From: Bacteroidales bacterium M3
Lineage (GTDB): Bacteria > Bacteroidota > Bacteroidia > Bacteroidales > Muribaculaceae
Length of the DNA: 29,922 bases
Assembly (NCBI GenBank): GCA_001689445.1
Contig: LUJN01000016.1
Location: 3,081-33,002 of the forward strand
Direction: 5' to 3'
Positions 25,020 through 29,922 of the stretch are shown one piece after another. The notes under the pieces are model-generated. The model searched no databases. It saw only the letters and a list, made by a program, of their open reading frames with translations, and was not told the DNA's origin. Position 1 is the stretch's first letter. The number at the start of each line of letters is the position of its first letter. The translations under genes were made by a program, and so were the position numbers.

Positions 25020-25242
25020 TTGGGATTAATCGTGACCTAATTGTTACACAAAAAGCCTCACCAATGAAACTCTCACATGACGAAAGTGGCTGAATGTCAC
25101 TGTTGACGCGGCTTGACGCATTTTAATAAGCTATTGTTGCAAATAAAAATTTCGTAAAATATTTTTATCATAAAATCAATAGTTAATTTTAACAAAACCG
25201 CGTTGAGGATATATTAATAGTACACAAATAGCATATCCGACA
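25020..25242. other. AT-rich divergent regulatory gap between the synthase and the mini-protein gene
   Basis: Part of a 339-base non-coding stretch (24959-25297) between divergent genes. No ORF or RNA gene is seen. It holds a direct repeat of TTGACGC (25103-25109 and 25113-25119, 10 bases apart), an inverted repeat ATAAAAAT-N10-ATTTTTAT (25143-25168) and a palindrome GTTAA-TT-TTAAC (25182-25193). These are candidate binding sites for a regulator of the alpha-glucan genes on either side, by inference only. Confidence 0.4.
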
Positions 25243-25274
25243 TTTGCTTTTGACATATTAAATCATTATTTTTG
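25243..25274 (+). promoter_or_regulatory. Full consensus promoter of the CTD-like mini-protein gene
   Basis: TTTG (25243-25246), 20 bases, then TATTTTTG (25267-25274). Both boxes and the spacing fit the Bacteroidetes TTTG-N19-21-TAnnTTTG promoter. Initiation near 25281 leaves about 17 nt of leader. This is the best promoter match in the window. Confidence 0.72.
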
Positions 25275-25297
25275 TATCGATAAAACGGGATTTTGAG

Positions 25298-25609
25298 ATG
25301 AAGAAGATTTACAGCATCATTATCGCCACAATTTTGGCATCGGTGTCTCCGGCTTTTATGGCTTATGCCTATTCGCCGGAGATGGAGGCTGTTGCTCCGG
25401 CCGACAACATCCCCACCATGAAAGTCACGGCTATGGGGATAGAATTGTGTGCCCCCGGCGAAACCCCTGCCCTTTTCCACATCTACTCCATAACGGGCCA
25501 GATGATAAAGACGGTAACAGTCGACAGCACCCCCATGACAATAGAACTTTACAAGGGATGCTACATCGTCAAGTGCGCGCAGTGGGCCAAGCAGATTGTG
25601 GTGAGATGA
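25298..25609 (+). CDS. Secreted mini-protein resembling an isolated T9SS C-terminal domain
   Basis: A 103-aa exported protein: signal peptide about 1-24 (ending AYA), a short linker, then about 65 residues of the form IYSITGQMIKTVTV (63-76), TIELYKGCYIVKC and a final KQIVVR. That order, hydrophobic strand, then turn G, then x-L-x-x-G-x-Y-I-V and a basic last strand, is how type IX secretion sorting tails (Por_Secre_tail type) look. In normal use such a tail sits at the end of a large secreted protein; here nothing is attached, so the function is unknown. It has its own strong promoter and sits 113 bases upstream of the pullulanase gene. Two Cys in the tail (Cys-Tyr-Ile-Val-Lys-Cys) are unusual for the family. 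Confidence 0.75.
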   Translation: MKKIYSIIIATILASVSPAFMAYAYSPEMEAVAPADNIPTMKVTAMGIELCAPGETPALFHIYSITGQMIKTVTVDSTPMTIELYKGCYIVKCAQWAKQIVVR

Positions 25610-25722
25610 CACCGCCGATACTTCATCGAAAATAACCAAGTCTCCTATTCCCGCATGTTTATTTGCATGTGGCCATTTTTCCATGAAAATAACAGACATA
25701 ACAACTAATACCCATTTTCAAC

Positions 25723-27747
25723 ATGAATGTTTCATTTTCCCGACTTTGCCGGGGCGTTATCGTCGCCGGAATGTCAGCAATTGCCATTCCGGCAATAAAC
25801 ACTTATGCCGCTGATATGGAAACTGTATTTGCTACCATCCCCTCATATGCCGGGGAAGACCTTGAACTTGTGGCCGACAATGCCGAAGCTCGATTCAGGC
25901 TGTGGTCGCCCCAAGCCGAGGCCGTCAAGGTGCTCATCTACCCTACCGACCGCAATTCGTCGCCCATCGATTCCATCGACCTGACAAAGAGCGACAACGG
26001 GACGTGGAGCGGCTATATAGCCAAAAACCTGATGGGTAAATTCTACACTTTCCGGGTAAAGCACGACGGCAAATGGCTCAAAGAGACCCCCGGTGTATGG
26101 GCCAAGGCCGTCGGCACCAACGGTGAGCGCGCCGCCATCATCGACTTTGCAGCCACCAATCCCGCCGATTGGGAACAGGATCGCGGCCCCGCGCTCAAGA
26201 GCATCAATGACGCGGTGCTCTACGAGATGCACCATCGCGACTTCTCGATGCATCCCTCGTCGGGTATCGTCAACAAGGGCAAATTTCTTGCTCTCACCGA
26301 GGAGGGCACACGCTCGCTGCTCGGCGACAAGACCGGCATCGACCATCTGAAGGAACTTGGCGTCACTCACGTGCATATCCTCCCGTCGTATGACTACAAT
26401 AGTGTCGACGAGACGCAGTTGCCCACAAACCAGTACAACTGGGGATACGACCCGTTCAACTACAACGCCCCCGAAGGCTCCTACTCCACCAATCCCGCCG
26501 ACCCGACAGCCCGTGTGAAAGAGATGAAGGAGATGGTGAAGGCGTTGCATGATGCCGGCATAGGTGTGGTGATGGATGTGGTGTACAACCACACGTCGCT
26601 CAACGATGACTCCAACTTCTCCCTCACGGCTCCGGGCTACTATTACCGTCACCGCCCCGACGGCAGCTACTCCGACGCATCGGGATGTGGCAACGAGACA
26701 GCCTCCGAGCGTCAACAGATGCGCAATTTCATCGTCAACTCCGTGAAATATTGGGCAAAGGAATACCATATCGACGGATTCCGCTTTGACCTTATGGCGA
26801 TACACGACACCGAGACAATGAACGAGGTAACAAAGGCACTAAAGGAAATCAACCCGTCGATATTTGTCTATGGCGAGGGATGGACTGCCGGAGACTCCCC
26901 GCTCCCCGTGGAACATCGTGCTCTTAAGGAGAATGTCTCCAAGATGCCTGATGTCGCCGTATTCAGCGACGATATACGCGATGCTGTCAAAGGCCATTAT
27001 TCAAACGCCCTTGACCGTGGATTTGCCACCGGCAAGCCAGGGTTGGAGGAGACGGTCAAGATTGGCATCGTGGCAGCCACCGACCACCCGCAGGTTGACT
27101 TCGCCAAGGGCAACAATTCCAAGTTCCCCTATGCATCGGCCCCGACACAAATTATAAATTACGTGTCGTGCCACGATGACCTGACACTGACCGACAAGCT
27201 CCACAAGTCGCTCGAAGGCGAGAGCGAGGCCGACATGCTCCGTGCCGCCAAGCTCGCGCAGACTATCGTGTTCACCTCCCAGGGCACACCGTTCATGTTT
27301 GCCGGAGAGGAGATATTCCGCGACAAGAAGGGTGTCCACAACTCCTACAAGTCTCCCGACTCCATCAACGCAATCGACTGGGCCAACAAGCAGAAGTATG
27401 CCGACCAGTTCAAATATTATCAGCAGCTCATAAAGCTGCGCAAGGCTCATCCGGCATTCCGCATGACCACCGCCGCCGACGTCGCCAAGCACCTCGTGTT
27501 TGACAACGTTAAAGAACCGGGGCTTATCTCCTACTCGCTCAAGGACAACGCCAACGGCGATTCATGGAAAGAAATAAAAGTCGTGTTCAACGGCTCCAAC
27601 GACGTGAAGACCGTCAAGATACCCAAGGGCAATTGGACCGTCATCGCCAGCGACGGGATGCTCGACGCCGAGGGTCTCGGCTCCACCAAGGGGGGCAAGA
27701 TGGCAGTCCAGCCACGCTCGGCCCTAATCCTCGCCCGCGAGAAGTAA
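25723..27747 (+). CDS. pulA: Type I pullulanase, secreted (GH13)
   Basis: Debranching enzyme that cleaves alpha-1,6 links in pullulan, starch or branched dextrin. A signal peptide (about 1-30) precedes an N-terminal beta-sandwich (about 45-140, CBM48-like, RFRLWSPQAEAVKVLIY) and the GH13 barrel. The hallmark YNWGYDP is at 238-244. Barrel motifs: DVVYNHT; GFRFDLMAIHD with nucleophile D356; YGEGWTAG with acid/base E385; and SCHDDLTL with H484-D485. Where most family members have CHDN, this one has CHDD. A C-terminal beta domain ends the 674 aa. There is no lipobox, so it is probably periplasmic. Genes for the glycogen enzymes lie divergently upstream; no SusC/D pair is present. A candidate -7 box (TTTATTTG at 25658) is weak, so co-transcription with the mini-protein is possible. 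Confidence 0.95.
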   Translation: MNVSFSRLCRGVIVAGMSAIAIPAINTYAADMETVFATIPSYAGEDLELVADNAEARFRLWSPQAEAVKVLIYPTDRNSSPIDSIDLTKSDNGTWSGYIAKNLMGKFYTFRVKHDGKWLKETPGVWAKAVGTNGERAAIIDFAATNPADWEQDRGPALKSINDAVLYEMHHRDFSMHPSSGIVNKGKFLALTEEGTRSLLGDKTGIDHLKELGVTHVHILPSYDYNSVDETQLPTNQYNWGYDPFNYNAPEGSYSTNPADPTARVKEMKEMVKALHDAGIGVVMDVVYNHTSLNDDSNFSLTAPGYYYRHRPDGSYSDASGCGNETASERQQMRNFIVNSVKYWAKEYHIDGFRFDLMAIHDTETMNEVTKALKEINPSIFVYGEGWTAGDSPLPVEHRALKENVSKMPDVAVFSDDIRDAVKGHYSNALDRGFATGKPGLEETVKIGIVAATDHPQVDFAKGNNSKFPYASAPTQIINYVSCHDDLTLTDKLHKSLEGESEADMLRAAKLAQTIVFTSQGTPFMFAGEEIFRDKKGVHNSYKSPDSINAIDWANKQKYADQFKYYQQLIKLRKAHPAFRMTTAADVAKHLVFDNVKEPGLISYSLKDNANGDSWKEIKVVFNGSNDVKTVKIPKGNWTVIASDGMLDAEGLGSTKGGKMAVQPRSALILAREK

Positions 27748-27770
27748 TTCCCTGATAATACACAACACGA

Positions 27771-27807
27771 CAGCCCCAAAAGTTTTATCCCAAACTTTTT
27801 GGGGCTG
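27771..27807 (+). terminator. Intrinsic terminator of pulA
   Basis: CAGCCCCAAAAGTTT pairs with AAACTTTTTGGGGCTG (one bulged T) around a 6-nt loop, starting 24 bases past the pulA stop, followed by CCATTTTACTT. It may also stop the convergent gene at 27944. Confidence 0.85.
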
Positions 27808-27943
27808 CCATTTTACTTGCTAAAGAATTACCACAAACGTAAGAGTTAGGAAAATCGGCCCTGCTACAGACTGCTTGACGGCTCAAGAGAAAAATGCTTG
27901 CCACTTTTCCGTCTAATGAGGTGATCTGTTCCGTATTTGTCGC

Positions 27944-29104
27944 TTATCTCTGCAATTTGACTGTGCCGACCAACATCTTGTCATCTATGTTGGTGATTCG
28001 CTGCAATTGGTCCTCATATCGCCCCGCCATCGCATTGAATATACGCCTAAGACCTATCGCCCTGCATATGAATAAATCGACATTCATTCTTCTCTCATCT
28101 AAGCCCTCCCTATCATAGGCATAACTTAGGTTGAAATTGATTACAGGTTGGCTCCCCTCCTCGGTAAATGTCCTCACCTCATTTTCCTTTAGGGGAGACA
28201 CGCTGGCTGTCCCTGAATATACTTCGGATATCTCAGAGAATTTATCATACAATTCATAGAACTCCTTGTTGTATTCGTCAAACAGTGTCCTCGGAGGCAG
28301 TGTGACAGTAGAATGGGGAGGGATAATCAATACTGCCTGTTCGGTCTTTGTGACAGACTGTGTATTGGAGTTGCCACCACCGATAACGACAGGGCCGAGA
28401 CCTACGGCAGCTCCCGATGACCGCCCGACTGATTGGGTCTTCTGAACCCCTTCGTAGTAAGATCGGCACTTAAAAATCGGGCTGTTAAGTGTCGTTTGTT
28501 CCAAATTTATGTACAACAGCTTATCGGTCTTATTACTGATATTTATCTTTATTTCGATAAGATTACAAAAACCGGCATTCCGTTTTGATGCAATGTCAGT
28601 CAAGGAGTACCATTTGTTATAAGCTCTGGAATTTCCAGGTTGAAAACTTATCTCTATATCTTCAGACGAAAGGAGCGAGGTTGAGACAGGCTTATAAAAC
28701 AGTATCGCAGCTTTGGCTTCCTTTTTTCCGATTTCTTGTTTGAAACCATAATTCCCCGATGAATAGGAAGCGATAAGATTCTCATTTTCGGGTGTGGGCG
28801 TAAGTTTTTGTGAAGTTTCGGCGACAGATTCTCGAGGCTGCACATTGACAACAGGGATTGAAGCAACCGGAGCACCAACCGGTTCCAACTCTCCCTCCCC
28901 TATTTTAATTGCAAAGCATTTTTCCAACGGAATTTTCTTTATTGGAGCATCTTCATCGGCGGTCTCGGTATACATCACGGATTTGGAGCTTTTCTCCAAA
29001 TTGAATACCTGCATTGTACTACCATCTTTCAGCACAATAACATCCGCATCCGCTATGGCAATTCCCATAGCGCCAAAAATAGCTAAAGCAAATATTCGAT
29101 TCAT
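27944..29104 (-). CDS. Exported protein of unknown function
   Basis: A 386-aa exported protein. With the ATG at 29104 it starts MNRIFALAIFGAMGIAIADA, a clear signal peptide; a GTG at 29146 would add 14 residues before it and is disfavoured. A short N-terminal module (about 20-60: DVIVLKDGSTMQVFNLEKSS and KKIPLEKCFAIKIGEGE) resembles a small beta-domain that I have seen at the start of Bacteroidetes secreted proteins. Then follow a Pro/Ser/Thr linker (about 75-105), a beta-rich middle with IEIKINISNKTDKLLYINLEQTTL, and a glycine-rich VGLGPVVIGGGNSNTQS loop (about 225-240). There are no catalytic motifs I can name. It is monocistronic, with a promoter at 29170. Confidence 0.75.
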   Translation of the reverse strand: MNRIFALAIFGAMGIAIADADVIVLKDGSTMQVFNLEKSSKSVMYTETADEDAPIKKIPLEKCFAIKIGEGELEPVGAPVASIPVVNVQPRESVAETSQKLTPTPENENLIASYSSGNYGFKQEIGKKEAKAAILFYKPVSTSLLSSEDIEISFQPGNSRAYNKWYSLTDIASKRNAGFCNLIEIKINISNKTDKLLYINLEQTTLNSPIFKCRSYYEGVQKTQSVGRSSGAAVGLGPVVIGGGNSNTQSVTKTEQAVLIIPPHSTVTLPPRTLFDEYNKEFYELYDKFSEISEVYSGTASVSPLKENEVRTFTEEGSQPVINFNLSYAYDREGLDERRMNVDLFICRAIGLRRIFNAMAGRYEDQLQRITNIDDKMLVGTVKLQR

Positions 29105-29169
29105 AAATAATGGTTTATGACAGATATGTGGTGTCTTATCACACACTTTTCCATCGCGTTACAGTATAG

Positions 29170-29200
29170 CAAAAATAGCATTTTTCTTTTCTATGGGCAA
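29170..29200 (-). promoter_or_regulatory. Promoter of the 386-aa exported protein gene
   Basis: TATTTTTG on the minus strand (29170-29177) matches TAnnTTTG exactly, and a TTG lies 20 bases upstream (29198-29200), at the -33 spacing. Initiation near 29163 leaves a leader of about 59 nt before the ATG at 29104. Confidence 0.58.
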
Positions 29201-29240
29201 TTGCTATTAGAATAGTTTCAAGTCAGTGGAGGATAATTTG

Positions 29241-29807
29241 TCAGTCAATACGCTTGATAAATTTTGCCGGCACACCGCCTACGACAGTGCGGGGCGCGAC
29301 ATCCTTTGTCACGACTGCCCCGGCGGCAACGATTGCCCCGTCCCCTACGGTAACACCCGGTGTGATTGTCACGTTTGCCCCGATCCATACATTCGTGCCA
29401 ATATGGATTGGGGCAAATGTCATTGACCCGCGCCTATCGGGGTCAGGGTCGTGGTTTATTGTCGCCATGACACAGTTATGCCCTATGAGCGAGCCATCAC
29501 CTATGAAAATGCCACCTTGGTCCTGGAACTTGCAGCCCATATTGATGAACACGTTCTTGCCGATATGCAGGTTTTTCCCGTAATCGGAATATATCGGCGG
29601 GAACAATCCCACCGAATCGTCAATATCCGTTCCCGTAAGCTGTGACAACAGTGCCCGCAACTCAGCCGGGGAATGGTAGCGGCTGTTTATATCCATCGTT
29701 ACCCTTATGGCCTCCTGCGAGGCGCGGTGCATGAACCGGTGCTCGGCAGAGTCATTTATGACTGTCCCATGCACAGCCACATACTCGTTATATTCCTGTG
29801 GTGTCAT
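29241..29807 (-). CDS. Hexapeptide acetyltransferase, maltose/galactoside type
   Basis: Cytoplasmic acetyl-CoA O-acetyltransferase acting on a sugar or related hydroxyl. From the ATG at 29807 it has 188 aa, normal for the family, and the preceding GAGG supports this start; a GTG at 29876 would fall inside the promoter. The N-terminal helical part (about 1-70) includes EYVAVHGTV and FMHRASQEAIR, and the rest is a left-handed beta helix of hexapeptide turns (IHIGTNVWIGANVTITPGVTVGDGAIV). INHDPD holds the catalytic histidine. The ending VGGVPAKFIKRI is typical. The true acceptor is unknown, and the alpha-glucan genes are too far away to imply one. No terminator is seen before the next gene. Confidence 0.92.
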   Translation of the reverse strand: MTPQEYNEYVAVHGTVINDSAEHRFMHRASQEAIRVTMDINSRYHSPAELRALLSQLTGTDIDDSVGLFPPIYSDYGKNLHIGKNVFINMGCKFQDQGGIFIGDGSLIGHNCVMATINHDPDPDRRGSMTFAPIHIGTNVWIGANVTITPGVTVGDGAIVAAGAVVTKDVAPRTVVGGVPAKFIKRID

Positions 29808-29873
29808 ATCCTCTTGATTATTCTTTTCTACATTAACCCTTACATTGAAGTCGTCAGAGTAGTTTTTACACAC

Positions 29874-29881
29874 CAAAAATA
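29874..29881 (-). promoter_or_regulatory. Promoter -7 box of the acetyltransferase gene
   Basis: TATTTTTG on the minus strand is an exact TAnnTTTG match. Initiation near 29867 gives a leader of about 60 nt before the ATG at 29807. Confidence 0.58.
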
Positions 29882-29882
29882 G

Positions 29883-29890
29883 TAAATTTG
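29883..29890 (+). promoter_or_regulatory. Divergent -7 box pointing out of the window
   Basis: TAAATTTG on the plus strand is an exact TAnnTTTG match, lying two bases from the acetyltransferase box. It predicts a gene starting beyond 29922, sharing this region with the acetyltransferase. Confidence 0.42.
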
Positions 29891-29922
29891 CGAAAGGAAG
29901 TTACGAAAAGAGTGTAATTTAT

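Noticed and set aside
25843..26805. A 320-codon minus-strand open frame inside pulA
   Set aside because: Antisense shadow of a gene whose catalytic motifs are clear.

Overview
The window looks like chromosomal DNA of a gut-type Bacteroidales bacterium, most likely Muribaculaceae (family-level placement is inference). Reasons: TAnnTTTG-type promoter -7 boxes upstream of many genes, LpxK (Gram-negative lipid A), a eukaryote-type GT3 glycogen synthase next to a short-type glycogen phosphorylase, a T9SS-tail-like secreted mini-protein, and lipoprotein families typical of Bacteroidetes. Gene density is high. I see no phage, IS transposase, CRISPR array, tRNA or rRNA. Most of the window is core genome.

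Layout. 1-1062 (+): end of the ribosomal operon rpsF(partial)-rpsR-rplI, closed by a strong terminator. 1172-5842 (+): cardiolipin synthase followed by two overlapping genes for lipoproteins of unknown function (a DUF3142-like protein and a 741-aa helical repeat-like protein). 5843-6035: paired palindromes between convergent genes. 6036-8910 (-): sppA-lpxK. 9091-10479 (-): nhaA. 10574-12361 (-): lepA. 12513-13571 (-): secreted leucine-rich-repeat protein with an exact 21-residue cysteine ladder. 13572-13881: cluster of hairpins. 13882-15432 (-): dnaB. 15566-15979 (-) and 16139-16474 (+): divergent cupin / HxlR regulator pair. 16498-17319 (+): ispE. 17437-19246 (+): grpE-dnaJ behind a sigma-54-like -24/-12 element. 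19347-20611 (+): dgkA-PAP2, overlapping by ATGA. 20692-24958 (-): GT3 glycogen synthase and glycogen phosphorylase. 25298-27747 (+): secreted mini-protein and type I pullulanase. 27944-29104 (-): secreted protein of unknown function. 29241-29807 (-): hexapeptide acetyltransferase. A divergent promoter points out of the right end.

How they work together. Several clusters are coherent. The alpha-glucan block (20692-27747) covers glycogen synthesis, phosphorolysis and periplasmic debranching of alpha-1,6 glucans. The envelope-lipid genes (cls, lpxK, dgkA, PAP2) cover cardiolipin, lipid A phosphorylation and recycling of prenyl or diacylglycerol phosphates. grpE-dnaJ supplies the DnaK co-chaperones. 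The most interesting items are the -24/-12 promoter before grpE-dnaJ, the paired REPIN-like palindromes, the lipoprotein pair of unknown function, the cysteine-ladder LRR protein, the stand-alone CTD-like mini-protein and the SSB-like tail on DnaB. None is a clear new defence or biosynthetic system.
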